Shown: positions 18,127 through 26,352 of the stretch, piece by piece | How positions within the stretch are numbered: the stretch's first letter is position 1 | How the letters are laid out: each line of letters opens with the position of its first letter | Assembly (NCBI RefSeq): GCF_034653355.1 | Contig: NZ_JAYEER010000003.1 | Coordinates: forward strand, 1,364,001 to 1,428,000 | Reading direction: 5' to 3' | DNA: 64,000 bases | Source of the DNA: Nitrospirillum sp034653355 | GTDB taxonomy: Bacteria; Pseudomonadota; Alphaproteobacteria; Azospirillales; Azospirillaceae | Notes under the pieces: generated by a model | Databases searched by the model: none | Told to the model about the DNA's origin: nothing | What the model saw: the letters and a program-made list of their open reading frames with translations, nothing else | Position numbers and translations under genes: made by a program

Positions 18127-18507
18127 TCATTTGTCGCCGGTGTAGGCGGCGCGGCATTCGCCCACGTTGGCGCAGTTCAGGGATTGGGCGCCGGCCACGG
18201 TGCCGGTGTTCAGGGTGTTGTTCCGGGTCAGGCGGTCGCCCCGGCTGACGGGTGGCGGCTCGGGCGCGTAGATGCCCTTCAGCCGGCGGTATTCCTCGTC
18301 ATGGAAGGCCTTCACCTCCTCTGGCGAAGGCAGGAAGCCGGGGGTGACGATGATGTCCTCGCCCATCATGGCATCCGGGCCCGAGGTCGCCGCCGGTCCC
18401 GCTGCCACGGGGGTGGTGGTGTTCTGCGCCCAGGACACGGCCGGCAAGAGGGCGACCGCCAGGGTTAGCGCGAGGCGGGCCGCGCTTCTCATGGATCTGC
18501 ACGTCAT
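18127..18507 (-). CDS. Small exported hypothetical protein
   Basis: 126 residues. A clear signal peptide (SAARLALTLAVALLPAVSWAQ, cleavage after about residue 27) is followed by a polar proline-rich region and two cysteines near the C terminus (LNCANVGECRAAY) that could form a disulfide. AAGGGG stands about 8 bases before the ATG at 18507. No family recognised. It is convergent with the secretion operon and sits just downstream of the PadR cluster, from which it is separated by 15 bases, so it may be co-transcribed with that cluster. Confidence 0.72.
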   Translation of the reverse strand: MTCRSMRSAARLALTLAVALLPAVSWAQNTTTPVAAGPAATSGPDAMMGEDIIVTPGFLPSPEEVKAFHDEEYRRLKGIYAPEPPPVSRGDRLTRNNTLNTGTVAGAQSLNCANVGECRAAYTGDK

Positions 18508-18522
18508 GTTCAGCCCCTTGGG

Positions 18523-19278
18523 TCAGCTTTGGGTCAGCGGGAAGCCGGCGTCGTCCCCACCATCGGAGCATTCCGCCAGGGCCTTCTGCCAGGCACGCCA
18601 GGCGAGGTAGGGCGCCAGGGTCAGCAGCAGGTTGATGGCGATGTGCCGCAACGTGTCGCCCAGGCCGGGCCAGGGCGGCGCCAGGGTGAAGCGCAATTCC
18701 AGCTCCATGATGCCATCGGGGTCGGCTGGGCGGATGAAGTCAAAGGTGCCCGCCCCCCCGATGACGCCCACCACCAGCAGGGCGATGCTGGGCCACAGCG
18801 CCGCCATGCGCTGGCGGGTGGCCATGATGGCGAACAAGGCGGCCAGCAGCAGGGGCAGGGCCAAGCCATGGACGTACGTGATGGTGGCGAAGGCGCTGTC
18901 GAACCAGATGGGCAGCACGGGACGGGCGTCCGGCGACGGCCGGTGCGTTTCCACGATGATGGCGACGGTGGCGATGACCAGCCCGTAAATCATCGCCAGG
19001 CCCAGCAGCGATCCCAGGCCGTAGACCGCCCAGGGCGCCCGGGCGCCCCACGAGCGGAAATCGCCGCGGGCGATCATGGCGCGCACCAGGTCGTCGGCCG
19101 TGCCCAGGCGGGCCAGGGCGCGGCTGCGCGCCTCATCCGGCGCCAGGCCGGCGCGTCTTTCCTCCTCCGCCAGGTCGGCGGCGTGGTCGCGCAGTTCCGC
19201 GACATAGCGACGGGCGTGGCGCGGGGCGATGCCAGCGGTCAGCAGCCGGTGGCGCAGGGGGCCGAACATCTCAGGCAT
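18523..19278 (-). CDS. HAAS-type membrane protein, paralogue 1
   Basis: 251 residues. The N-terminal helical domain (RHRLLTAGIAPRHARRYVAELRDHAADLAEEERRAG...ARSRALARLGTADDLVRAM, about 10-70) has the HAAS/permease-prefix pattern usually genetically tied to PadR regulators. About five hydrophobic segments follow. It is a paralogue of the protein at 19625-20374: both share FRSWGARAPWAVYG and the TRQRM-ALWPS-ALL motif. The ATG at 19278 lies inside the end of the padR gene (8-base overlap). The biochemical role of this family is poorly known; a membrane signal partner for PadR is plausible. Confidence 0.8.
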   Translation of the reverse strand: MPEMFGPLRHRLLTAGIAPRHARRYVAELRDHAADLAEEERRAGLAPDEARSRALARLGTADDLVRAMIARGDFRSWGARAPWAVYGLGSLLGLAMIYGLVIATVAIIVETHRPSPDARPVLPIWFDSAFATITYVHGLALPLLLAALFAIMATRQRMAALWPSIALLVVGVIGGAGTFDFIRPADPDGIMELELRFTLAPPWPGLGDTLRHIAINLLLTLAPYLAWRAWQKALAECSDGGDDAGFPLTQS

Positions 19279-19609
19279 GTTGCACCCCAATCAAAATGGA
19301 CTGGATGGCGTCGGTCAGACGCGACCAGTTGCCCGCCAGGTCGTCCAGGCGCTGCGCGCCGGCGGCGGTCAGGGCGTAGTAGACGCGGCTGCGGCCGTTG
19401 ACCGTCTTGCGGCTGGAGGACAGGGCGCCGTCCCGCTCCAGCGCGTGCAGCACCGGATAGATCACGCCCTCGCCCAAGGCGATGGCGTCATGGCTGCGTT
19501 CCCGGATGGCCTGGACCAATTCATAGCCGTACATCTCCTTCTCCCGCACCAGGCGCAGGATCAGCAACTCGGGCACGCCGCTCATGAAGTTGGAGTTGTT
19601 CTCTGCCAT
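19271..19609 (-). CDS. PadR-family transcriptional regulator
   Basis: 112-residue PadR winged-helix repressor of the short (subfamily 2) type: GVPELLILRLVREKEMYGYELVQAIRER, then the wing with GVIYPVLHALERDGALSSS...GRSRVYYALTAAGAQRLDDL. These proteins bind palindromic operators as dimers and often respond to small aromatic or membrane-active compounds. It lies 15 bases after one HAAS-type membrane gene and overlaps the next. The operon promoter at about 20430 carries two tandem palindromes that could be its own operators, so negative autoregulation is likely (inference). Confidence 0.93.
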   Translation of the reverse strand: MAENNSNFMSGVPELLILRLVREKEMYGYELVQAIRERSHDAIALGEGVIYPVLHALERDGALSSSRKTVNGRSRVYYALTAAGAQRLDDLAGNWSRLTDAIQSILIGVQHA

Positions 19610-19624
19610 GGGGCGTCTCTCGTC

Positions 19625-20374
19625 TCAGGTCTCGATCAGGTGGCCGGGGTCACGGCCGCCAGGGTTTTGGGGGACGGCCTTGCGCCAGACATGCCAGGCC
19701 AGGTAGGGCACCAGGGTCAGCAGCAGGATCACGGCGATGTGCCGGAGTGCCGTGTCGAGGTTCACATAAGGACAGATGAAGGACCAGCCGACTACCAGCT
19801 CGACATAGCCGTCGGGCACCTTGGGCAGCTGTACCTCCGCCACGCCGGCGCCGCCGACGATGCCGACGATCAGCAGCGCCACGCTGGGCCACAGGGCGGG
19901 CATGCGCTGGCGGGTGGCCATTCCGGCAAGGGCGCCGCCGATCATCAACGGCAAGACCAGGTTGTGCAGATAGCCCAGGGTCATCGTCGCGGCACCAAAC
20001 CAGGGGGGCAGCATGGGATGGGCGCCGGGGGCGGGGCGATGCGTCACCAGGATACCGACGATGGCGCCCAAGGCCAGGCCGTAGGTGGCCAGGACACCCA
20101 GCAGCGGGGCGATGCCGTAAACCGCCCAGGGGGCGCGGGCGCCCCAGGACCGGAAATCGCCGCGCCGAAGCAGTGCCTGGGCCAGGACATCCTCTCCGCC
20201 CAGGCGATCCAGGGCGCGGGCCTCCGCCTGCCGCAAGGGCAGGCCCGCGGCCATTTCCTCCGCCGTCAGGTCGGCCGCGTGCTCCCGCAATTCCATGACG
20301 TAGCGACGTGCGTGGCGGGGGGCGATGCCGGCCGTCAGAAGGCGCTCACCCAGGGCGCGGAACAGGTCGGGCAT
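19625..20374 (-). CDS. HAAS-type membrane protein, paralogue 2
   Basis: 249 residues, first gene of the PadR operon. The start ATG at 20374 has AGGAGA 8 bases upstream. It has the same organisation as the paralogue at 18523-19278: an N-terminal helical HAAS-like domain (LLTAGIAPRHARRYVMELREHAADL) and about five membrane segments, with FRSWGARAPWAVYG at the junction. The two copies flank padR and arose by duplication. They differ most in the loop between the last two membrane helices. Function unknown. Confidence 0.8.
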   Translation of the reverse strand: MPDLFRALGERLLTAGIAPRHARRYVMELREHAADLTAEEMAAGLPLRQAEARALDRLGGEDVLAQALLRRGDFRSWGARAPWAVYGIAPLLGVLATYGLALGAIVGILVTHRPAPGAHPMLPPWFGAATMTLGYLHNLVLPLMIGGALAGMATRQRMPALWPSVALLIVGIVGGAGVAEVQLPKVPDGYVELVVGWSFICPYVNLDTALRHIAVILLLTLVPYLAWHVWRKAVPQNPGGRDPGHLIET

Positions 20375-20421
20375 GGGCGTCTCCTGTAAGGCGAGGTGCC
20401 GTGGAACCGGGTGCCAGAGCC

Positions 20422-20464
20422 ATACCTTGCGTGCCGAGGTATAATGCCTTGTGTCGCGAGGTAT
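20422..20464 (-). promoter_or_regulatory. Promoter and tandem palindromic operators of the PadR operon
   Basis: Two 21-base palindromes with a 22-base period, at 20422-20442 and 20444-20464. Each has arms close to ATACCTTG and CGAGGTAT around a 5-base centre. On the minus strand TTGCCA (20464-20469) and CATTAT (20441-20446) form a -35/-10 pair with a 17-base spacer, so the second palindrome fills the spacer and the first covers the start region. This is a typical layout for a repressor. The start codon it serves is at 20374. Confidence 0.65.
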
Positions 20465-20598
20465 GGCAAGGGGGTCGCGCCATGGCTGCCCCGCCATTGC
20501 ATGTTACCGGTATCAGGCCTACATTCCGATCGCGATCATCGATACCGCGCGCCCCGGTCGGCCAAGCTTCAAGGGCAAGCTTGCCGGGGAAGTGTGGA

Positions 20599-20610
20599 TT
20601 TATCGTACAA
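20599..20610. promoter_or_regulatory. Candidate operator of the arabinose regulon (site 1)
   Basis: TTTATCGTACAA, which on the minus strand reads TTGTACGATAAA and matches the TYRTAYGAYWTW-like sites at 31814, 33337 and 39965. It lies 76 bases before the semialdehyde dehydrogenase start. Wider flanks (ATTT...AAAT) extend the symmetry. Confidence 0.4.
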
Positions 20611-20685
20611 ATTTGGCTAACAAGGGGCGGCGCCCCGGCAACAGGCCACCCGTCGGGAGGCCACCCAGAGGGATAGGAACACCAG

Positions 20686-22263
20686 ATGTCTTTGCACGGT
20701 AAGCTGCTGATCGGCAGCGCCCGCGTCGCCACCGACGCCACCTTCACCGCCATCGATCCCGCCACCAACGGAGCTCTGGATACCGCCTTCGCCCAGGGTG
20801 GCCCCGACCATGTGGCCCAGGCCTGCGCGCTGGCCTGGAGCGCTTTCGACACCTTCCGCGAGACCAGCCTGGAGCTGCGCGCCAGCCTGCTGGAAAAGAT
20901 CGCCGACAACATCCTGGCCCTGGGTGACGCCCTGCTGGACCGTGTCGGCCAGGAAAGCGGCCTGCCGCGCGCCCGCCTGGAAGGCGAGCGGGGCCGCACC
21001 ATGGGCCAGCTGCGCCTGTTCGCCAGCGTCGTCCGCCAGGGTGACTGGCTGGGCGTGCGCGTCGACCCGGCGATGCCGGAGCGCAAGCCGCTGCCCCGCG
21101 CCGACCTGCGCCTGCGCCACATCCCGGTGGGCCCGGTGGCCGTGTTTGGCGCCAGCAACTTCCCCCTGGCCTTCTCCGTCGCCGGGGGCGACACCGCCTC
21201 GGCGCTGGCCGCCGGCTGCCCGGTTGTGGTGAAGGGCCACCCCGCCCATCCCGGCGCCAGCGAGATGGTGGGTGAGGCCATCGCCGCCGCCGTCAAGGAA
21301 CTGGGCCTGCCCGAGGGCGTGTTCAGCCTGCTGAGCGGCACCACGAATGAGCTGGGCGGCGCGCTGGTCGCCGACCCGCGCATCAAGGCCGTGGGCTTCA
21401 CCGGCTCCCGCGCCGGCGGCCTGGCCCTGGTGCGCATCGCGCAGAGCCGTCCGGAACCCATCCCCGTCTACGCGGAAATGAGCAGCATCAACCCCGTGCT
21501 GCTGATGCCCGCCGCCCTGAAGGCGCGCGCCGAGGCCCTGGGCCAGGCTTTCGTCGGTTCCCTGACCATGGGGGCCGGCCAGTTCTGCACCAACCCCGGC
21601 CTGATCATCGCCGTCGAGAGCCCGGACCTGGAGCGCTTCATCGCCGCCGCCACCGAGGCCGTGGCCAAGACCACGCCCCTGGTCATGCTGACCCCCGGCA
21701 TCGCCAAGGCCTACAAGCAGGGCGTGAAGGCCCTGGCCGACAGCCCCAGCACCACCATCCTGGCCCAGGCGGCCGAGGGTGAGGGCAACGCCTGCTCCGG
21801 CGTGCTGTTCAGCGTGACGGCGGCCGACTTCCTGGCCGACCCGGCCCTGGCGCACGAGGTCTTCGGCTCTTCCTCCGTCATCGTCCGCTGCCCGGACATC
21901 GACGCGGTGAAGGCGGTGCTGGAAGGCCTGGAGGGTCAGCTGACCGCCACCCTGCAGCTGGACGAGGGGGACTATGACGCCGCCGCCGCCTTGCTGCCCA
22001 CGCTGGAACGCCGCGTCGGCCGCATCCTGGCCAACGCCTGGCCGACGGGCGTCGAGGTCTGCCATTCCATGGTGCATGGCGGCCCGTACCCGGCCACCTC
22101 CGACGCCCGCACCACCTCGGTGGGTACGCTGGCCATCGACCGCTTCCTGCGCCCGGTCTGCTATCAGGACCTGCCGGACGCGCTGCTGCCGACGGCGGTG
22201 AAGCATGGCAATCCGCTGGGTCTGAACCGCCGTGTCGATGGTGTGGTGCAGCCCGGCAAGTAA
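20686..22263 (+). CDS. 2-oxoglutarate semialdehyde dehydrogenase (2,5-dioxovalerate dehydrogenase)
   Basis: NAD(P)-dependent aldehyde dehydrogenase that oxidises 2-oxoglutarate semialdehyde to 2-oxoglutarate, the last step of non-phosphorylative pentose catabolism. 525 residues. Motifs: FGASNFPLAFSVAGGD near the cofactor site, GSTNE-like SGTTNELGG, FTGSRAGG, catalytic Glu about 264 (YAEMSSINP) and catalytic Cys about 301 (GAGQFCTNPG). The FAMG-type sequence and length match the KGSADH group related to AraE-type enzymes rather than succinate semialdehyde dehydrogenases. GGGATAGGAA precedes the ATG. The arabinose dehydrogenase gene follows after an intrinsic terminator. Confidence 0.9.
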   Translation: MSLHGKLLIGSARVATDATFTAIDPATNGALDTAFAQGGPDHVAQACALAWSAFDTFRETSLELRASLLEKIADNILALGDALLDRVGQESGLPRARLEGERGRTMGQLRLFASVVRQGDWLGVRVDPAMPERKPLPRADLRLRHIPVGPVAVFGASNFPLAFSVAGGDTASALAAGCPVVVKGHPAHPGASEMVGEAIAAAVKELGLPEGVFSLLSGTTNELGGALVADPRIKAVGFTGSRAGGLALVRIAQSRPEPIPVYAEMSSINPVLLMPAALKARAEALGQAFVGSLTMGAGQFCTNPGLIIAVESPDLERFIAAATEAVAKTTPLVMLTPGIAKAYKQGVKALADSPSTTILAQAAEGEGNACSGVLFSVTAADFLADPALAHEVFGSSSVIVRCPDIDAVKAVLEGLEGQLTATLQLDEGDYDAAAALLPTLERRVGRILANAWPTGVEVCHSMVHGGPYPATSDARTTSVGTLAIDRFLRPVCYQDLPDALLPTAVKHGNPLGLNRRVDGVVQPGK

Positions 22264-22273
22264 GTCGCCACGG

Positions 22274-22307
22274 GGGGCGGGCCGGAAACCCGGCCCGCCC
22301 CTTTTTT
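22274..22307 (+). terminator. Intrinsic terminator
   Basis: Perfect 12-base-pair stem (22274-22285 with 22290-22301), AAAC loop and six Ts. It stands between the semialdehyde dehydrogenase gene and the arabinose dehydrogenase gene on the same strand, so the second gene needs readthrough or its own promoter in the 27 bases that follow. Confidence 0.9.
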
Positions 22308-22334
22308 ATAAAAATCAGGGGAGCTCAAGAGCGC

Positions 22335-23261
22335 ATGTCACCGATCAAGATCGGCCTGGTGGGCGTGGGCAAGATCGCCCGCGACCAACACCTGCCCGTC
22401 ATCGCCGCCAATCCGGATTATGACCTGGTGGCGGTGGCCAGCCGCAACGCCACGCTGGACGGTGTGGACAGCTACGGCAGCCTGGACGCCCTGCTGGACG
22501 CCCGGCCGGAGGTCGAGGCCGTCGCCCTCTGCACTCCACCACAGGGCCGCCATGCCCTGGCCCGCCACGCGCTGGAGCGTGGCGTCCACGTGCTGCTGGA
22601 AAAGCCGCCGGGGGCCACCCTGGCCGAGGTGCACGACCTGGTTGGCCTGGCCAAGGAAAAGGGTCTGGCCCTGCTGGCCACTTGGCATTCCCGTTACGCT
22701 CCGGCGGTGGAACCCGCCCGCGCCTGGCTGGCGGGCCGCACGCTGAAATCGGTGTCGGTGTCGTGGAAGGAAGATGTGCGCCATTGGCACCCGGGCCAGG
22801 AATGGATCTGGCAGCCGGGTGGCCTGGGCGTGTTTGATCCCGGCATCAACGCCCTGTCCATCATCACCCACATCCTGCCGCGCGCCCTGGTGCTGAAGTC
22901 CGCCACGCTGGAATTTCCGGCCAACCGCCAGGCCCCCATCGCGGCCCAGCTGGACTTCCAGGACCTGTCCGGCGTGCCGGTGCGGGCGGAGTTCGACTGG
23001 CGCCAGACCGGCCCGCAGAGCTGGGACATCGTGGTGGAGACCACGGACGGCACTCTGGCGCTGAACCGTGGTGGTGCTGCCATGAGCATCGACGGCGTCG
23101 CCCATCTGGAAGAACCGGAAGCGGAGTATGCCAACCTCTACGCCCTGTTCAGTCGCCTGGTGCGCGACCGCCAGGTGGATGTGGACCTGGCCCCGCTCAG
23201 CCATGTGGCCGACGCCTTCCTCTGCGGTCATCGCGTGCTGGTGGAAGAGTTCCACGACTAG
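22335..23261 (+). CDS. araA: L-arabinose 1-dehydrogenase (Gfo/Idh/MocA family)
   Basis: Oxidises L-arabinose (and usually D-galactose) to the 1,4-lactone with NAD(P)+. 308 residues, the same length as the Azospirillum brasilense enzyme as I recall it. The N-terminal Rossmann fold has GLVGVGKIARDQHLP, then CTPPQGRHALARHALERGVHVLLEKPPG with the family's catalytic EKPP lysine. The C-terminal domain carries WKEDVRHWHPGQEWIWQPGGLGVFDPGINALSI, strongly like arabinose/galactose dehydrogenases. AGGGGAGC precedes the ATG at 22335. It is the first enzyme of the pathway completed by the dehydratase at 24487, the AraD1 protein at 32015 and the dehydrogenase upstream. The symbol follows the Azospirillum usage, not E. 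coli araA. Confidence 0.87.
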   Translation: MSPIKIGLVGVGKIARDQHLPVIAANPDYDLVAVASRNATLDGVDSYGSLDALLDARPEVEAVALCTPPQGRHALARHALERGVHVLLEKPPGATLAEVHDLVGLAKEKGLALLATWHSRYAPAVEPARAWLAGRTLKSVSVSWKEDVRHWHPGQEWIWQPGGLGVFDPGINALSIITHILPRALVLKSATLEFPANRQAPIAAQLDFQDLSGVPVRAEFDWRQTGPQSWDIVVETTDGTLALNRGGAAMSIDGVAHLEEPEAEYANLYALFSRLVRDRQVDVDLAPLSHVADAFLCGHRVLVEEFHD

Positions 23262-23289
23262 GCCGGCCGTTGCGGTTCCAGGGTCCGAG

Positions 23290-23317
23290 AAAGCCGGCGG
23301 CGCCCCCGCCGGCTTTT
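23290..23317 (+). terminator. Intrinsic terminator after arabinose dehydrogenase
   Basis: Eleven-base arms AAAGCCGGCGG and CCGCCGGCTTT with a 5-base loop, ending in TTTT, 28 bases after the stop. Confidence 0.85.
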
Positions 23318-23682
23318 CCACAGGTGTGAAAGCGCTTGGATAGAGCGTTGGAGCCATCGACGACTTCTGGAAGGTGTCGGGACTATCCGTGACATCTACG
23401 ATCCAGTTGAATGCGAGAACCGTCGTGCTGTCGGCGGCTATGGCACGGTCTTTCCGACCTATGATGCTGATCTTTTTCAGCCGTCTTCGCTCAAGGTCGT
23501 AATGATCGCCAGCGCTCATACTTCGGACGATAAGCTCCCGCCGTCGACGTGGGGGTTCCACACTTTGCCCGGAACTGGTGACAGGCCGGCAGCAACGGCG
23601 TAGCCTCATGCATGGCGGGTAGGGCGTCCTCCCAGCGGCTGGCCGCTAGGATCAAGTGCGGTGCCATGAAGAGCGGGACCTC
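23318..23682. other. Gene-free stretch, possible degraded element
   Basis: 365 bases without a supported gene. GC content drops compared with the flanks, and no frame gives a recognisable protein. The mixed composition suggests decayed foreign DNA, but no terminal inverted repeat or transposase motif could be identified. Confidence 0.4.
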
Positions 23683-24177
23683 ATGAGCAATCAGCCAGCA
23701 CAGTTGTCAAATCTCGTTTGCGGGTTCGCGAAACGAATCGTGGCAATATGCGGATTATTGACTTTAAATTCCGCCGCAATGGCTGAAGAGAACTGTGCAG
23801 GTGCTAATATATTGAGCGCTGACTGGGCATCAGATTGGAGCGGTAAAAATCTGGAAAATGTGTTGGCGTTGTATTCGTCGGATGCGATATTTCTGCCTAG
23901 CTCGCATGAGCGTTGGGCCGGTCTTACGGAAATTCGTCAGAACTTCGCGGCCCTGCAGGAAAAATTTGCACCTGACATTCATCTGAAGAGCCTTGTCTGC
24001 GAAGCGTCCGGTGATCTCGCTTACGATAGCGGGCAATACGAGGAAGTATTATTGCCAATAAAAGGTGGGTCTGTGATGCACTTCAGTGGTGATTACCTTT
24101 TCATTTTTCGGCGCGAGGCATCTGTGTGGAAAATTCTAGAGCAAATTTTCACGGTCTACGATCCGAAAAAGCTGTAA
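23683..24177 (+). CDS. Exported SnoaL/DUF4440-like (SgcJ/EcaC-type) protein
   Basis: 164 residues from the ATG at 23683; nine more codons are open upstream but unsupported. A signal peptide (IVAICGLLTLNSAAMAEE) is followed by an NTF2-like fold: SADWASDWSGKNLENVLALYSSDAIFLPSSHERWAGLTEIRQNF, then YDSGQYEEVLLP and SGDYLFIFRREASVWKILEQIF. Base composition and codon use are much more AT-rich than the neighbouring arabinose genes, so it was probably acquired separately. It has no evident role in arabinose use. Confidence 0.78.
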   Translation: MSNQPAQLSNLVCGFAKRIVAICGLLTLNSAAMAEENCAGANILSADWASDWSGKNLENVLALYSSDAIFLPSSHERWAGLTEIRQNFAALQEKFAPDIHLKSLVCEASGDLAYDSGQYEEVLLPIKGGSVMHFSGDYLFIFRREASVWKILEQIFTVYDPKKL

Positions 24178-24431
24178 TTTCGTGAACGGCTCCTGGCTTT
24201 AATAAAAAAGGTGATCGCCTCTTTTGATAAAGGGATTGCGCTTGCCGAACAGAACGGCAGTGCCAATCCGGAAACATTGCGCAAGCATCTCGCACGGCTG
24301 TCGTCGCAGGAGGTTCAAAGATAGCTGGCGCAATCGCGTCGCCATCAGCCTGCCGCCGGACCTGTCCTTCAATCCGTGGCTCGCGGCGGAATACAACCGC
24401 ATCCGCGGACTTGGCCATCCCCAATGGGAAA
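24178..24431. other. Gene-free stretch with a truncated reading frame
   Basis: 254 bases. From about 24184 one frame on the plus strand encodes a helical segment (ERLLALIKKVIASFDKGIA... to SSQEVQR) that ends at a TAG near 24323, with no start codon or ribosome site; it looks like an internal fragment of a lost gene. Its parent family was not recognised. Confidence 0.4.
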
Positions 24432-24477
24432 AAGGAAAAGGCGGCGACGCTTCCCTGGGCGCCGCCGCCTTTTCCTT
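24432..24477. terminator. Bidirectional intrinsic terminator
   Basis: Perfect 15-base arms (24432-24446 and 24463-24477) starting AAGGAAAAGGCGG and ending CCGCCTTTTCCTT. The A-rich and T-rich flanks let it work in both directions. It ends the minus-strand ABC/GntR/dehydratase operon, whose last stop is at 24487. Confidence 0.85.
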
Positions 24478-24486
24478 GTCGACGCC

Positions 24487-26295
24487 TCAGTGGTTGTCGC
24501 GCGGGATGCCGTTGGTCTGGGCCACGCGCTGGTACTTCACCGCCGGTTCCAGCACGGCGCCGTCGCCCAGCTGGCCGACCATGCCGCGCTGAATCTCCTG
24601 CCAGGGCGTCTGGCTGGCCGGGTACTGGTAGCCGCCGGCGGCTTCCAGGGCCTGGCGGCGGGCCGCCAGTTCAGCGTCGCTGATCAGGATGTTGGCGGTG
24701 CCGGCCTTGAGGTCGATGCGCACCCGGTCGCCCGTCCGCAGCAGGGCGATGGTGCCGCCGGCCGCCGCCTCCGGCGAGGCGTTCAGGATGGAGGGGGAGC
24801 CGGAGGTGCCGGACTGCCGGCCGTCGCCGATGCAGGGCAGGGCGGTGATGCCCTGCTTGATCAGGTAGGCGGGCGGCCGCATGTTCACCACCTCGGCCGC
24901 GCCGGGATAACCCACCGGGCCGGCGCCGCGCATGAACAGCAGGGTGTGGGCGTCGATGCCCAGGGCCGGGTCGTCGATGCGGTGGTGGTAATCCTCCGGC
25001 CCGTCGAACACCACGGCCCGGCCCTCGAAGGCTTCGGGGTCGTCGGGGTTGGACAGGTAGCGGTCGCGGAACTCATCCGAGATCACGCTGGTCTTCATGA
25101 TGGCGTTGTCGAACAGATTGCCGCGCAGCACCAGGAAGCCGGCATCCTTCTTCAAGGGCTGGTCGAAGGGACGGATGACGTCGGGCAGCTTGATCTCGGC
25201 ATCGCGGCAATTATCGCCGACGGTCTTGCCATTGGCGGTCAGCGCGCCTTCGTGGATCAGGCTTTGCTTCATCAGTTCCGCCACCACGGCCGGTACGCCA
25301 CCGGCGTGGTGATAATCCTCACCCAGGTACTCGCCCGCCGGCTGCAGGTTCACCAGCAGCGGCACCTTGTGGCCATGGGTCTGCCAATCCTGCAGCTCCA
25401 GATCCACGCCGATGTGCCGGGCGATGGCCGCCAGGTGGATGGGGGCGTTGGTGGAACCGCCGATGGCGGAGTTCACCACGATGGCGTTCAGGAAGGCCTC
25501 GCGCGTCATGATATCCGACGGCTTCAGGTCCTCGTTCACCATTTCGACGATGCGCTTGCCCGTCTCATAGGCGATCTGCTGGCGCTCGCGGTAGGGGGCG
25601 GGTATGGCGGCGGAGCCCGGCAGCTGCATGCCCAGCACTTCGGCCAGGCTGTTCATGGTCGTGGCCGTGCCCATGGTGTTGCAATAGCCGGTCGAGGGGG
25701 CGGAGCTGGCCACCAGCTCGATGAACTTGCGCTGGTCGATCTCGCCCGCCGCCAGCATCTGGCGAGCCTTCCACACGATGGTGCCGGAACCGGTGCGCTC
25801 GCCATTGTGCCAGCCGTTCAGCATGGGGCCGACGGACAGAGCGATGGCCGGGATGTTGACCGTGGCGGCGGCCATCAGGCAGGCGGGCGTGGTCTTGTCG
25901 CAGCCGATGGTCAGCACGACGCCGTCCAGGGGGTAGCCGTGCAGCAGCTCCACCAGGCCCAGATAGGCCAGGTTGCGATCGAGGCCGGCCGTGGGACGCT
26001 TGCCGGTTTCCTGGATGGGGTGGACGGGGAATTCGATGGCGATGCCACCGGCCTGGCGGATGCCCTCGCGCAGGCGCTGGGCCAGCACCAGGTGGTGACG
26101 GTTGCAGGGGCTGAGGTCCGACCCCGTCTGGGCGATGCCAATGATGGGCATGCCCGACTGCAGCTCATCCAGGGTCAGGCCGTAGTTCAGGTAGCGCTCC
26201 AGATACAGCGCCGTCATGTCCGGGTTGTCGGGGTTATCGAACCAGGCGCGGGACCGCAGTTTGGGCTTGCCGTTGGAAGGGTCGGACGACGTCAT
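24487..26295 (-). CDS. araC: L-arabonate dehydratase (IlvD/Edd family)
   Basis: Dehydrates L-arabonate to L-2-keto-3-deoxyarabonate. 602 residues, iron-sulfur dehydratase of the IlvD/Edd family, sugar-acid subgroup. Cluster ligands and metal-site motifs: SDLSPCNRHH, TIGCDKTTPACLMA (metal-binding aspartate and bridging cysteine) and STGYCNTMGTATTMNSLAE. Further family marks are NSAIGGSTNAPIHLAAIARH and GDGRQSGTSGSPSILN. The N terminus (LRSRAWFDNPDNPDMTALYLERYLNYG) is typical of arabonate/xylonate dehydratases. It is the last gene of the ABC-transporter/GntR operon. The symbol follows Azospirillum usage (araC = dehydratase), not the E. coli regulator. Confidence 0.85.
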   Translation of the reverse strand: MTSSDPSNGKPKLRSRAWFDNPDNPDMTALYLERYLNYGLTLDELQSGMPIIGIAQTGSDLSPCNRHHLVLAQRLREGIRQAGGIAIEFPVHPIQETGKRPTAGLDRNLAYLGLVELLHGYPLDGVVLTIGCDKTTPACLMAAATVNIPAIALSVGPMLNGWHNGERTGSGTIVWKARQMLAAGEIDQRKFIELVASSAPSTGYCNTMGTATTMNSLAEVLGMQLPGSAAIPAPYRERQQIAYETGKRIVEMVNEDLKPSDIMTREAFLNAIVVNSAIGGSTNAPIHLAAIARHIGVDLELQDWQTHGHKVPLLVNLQPAGEYLGEDYHHAGGVPAVVAELMKQSLIHEGALTANGKTVGDNCRDAEIKLPDVIRPFDQPLKKDAGFLVLRGNLFDNAIMKTSVISDEFRDRYLSNPDDPEAFEGRAVVFDGPEDYHHRIDDPALGIDAHTLLFMRGAGPVGYPGAAEVVNMRPPAYLIKQGITALPCIGDGRQSGTSGSPSILNASPEAAAGGTIALLRTGDRVRIDLKAGTANILISDAELAARRQALEAAGGYQYPASQTPWQEIQRGMVGQLGDGAVLEPAVKYQRVAQTNGIPRDNH

Positions 26296-26352
26296 TGCAG
26301 AGCTTTCTTCAGGAATGCGGTCAAGGCGTTGAATGGGAAGGCGAGGGTAACT

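Noticed and set aside
23319..23682. Possible insertion-sequence remnant
   Set aside because: No transposase motif, terminal inverted repeat or target duplication could be found; kept only as a gene-free stretch.
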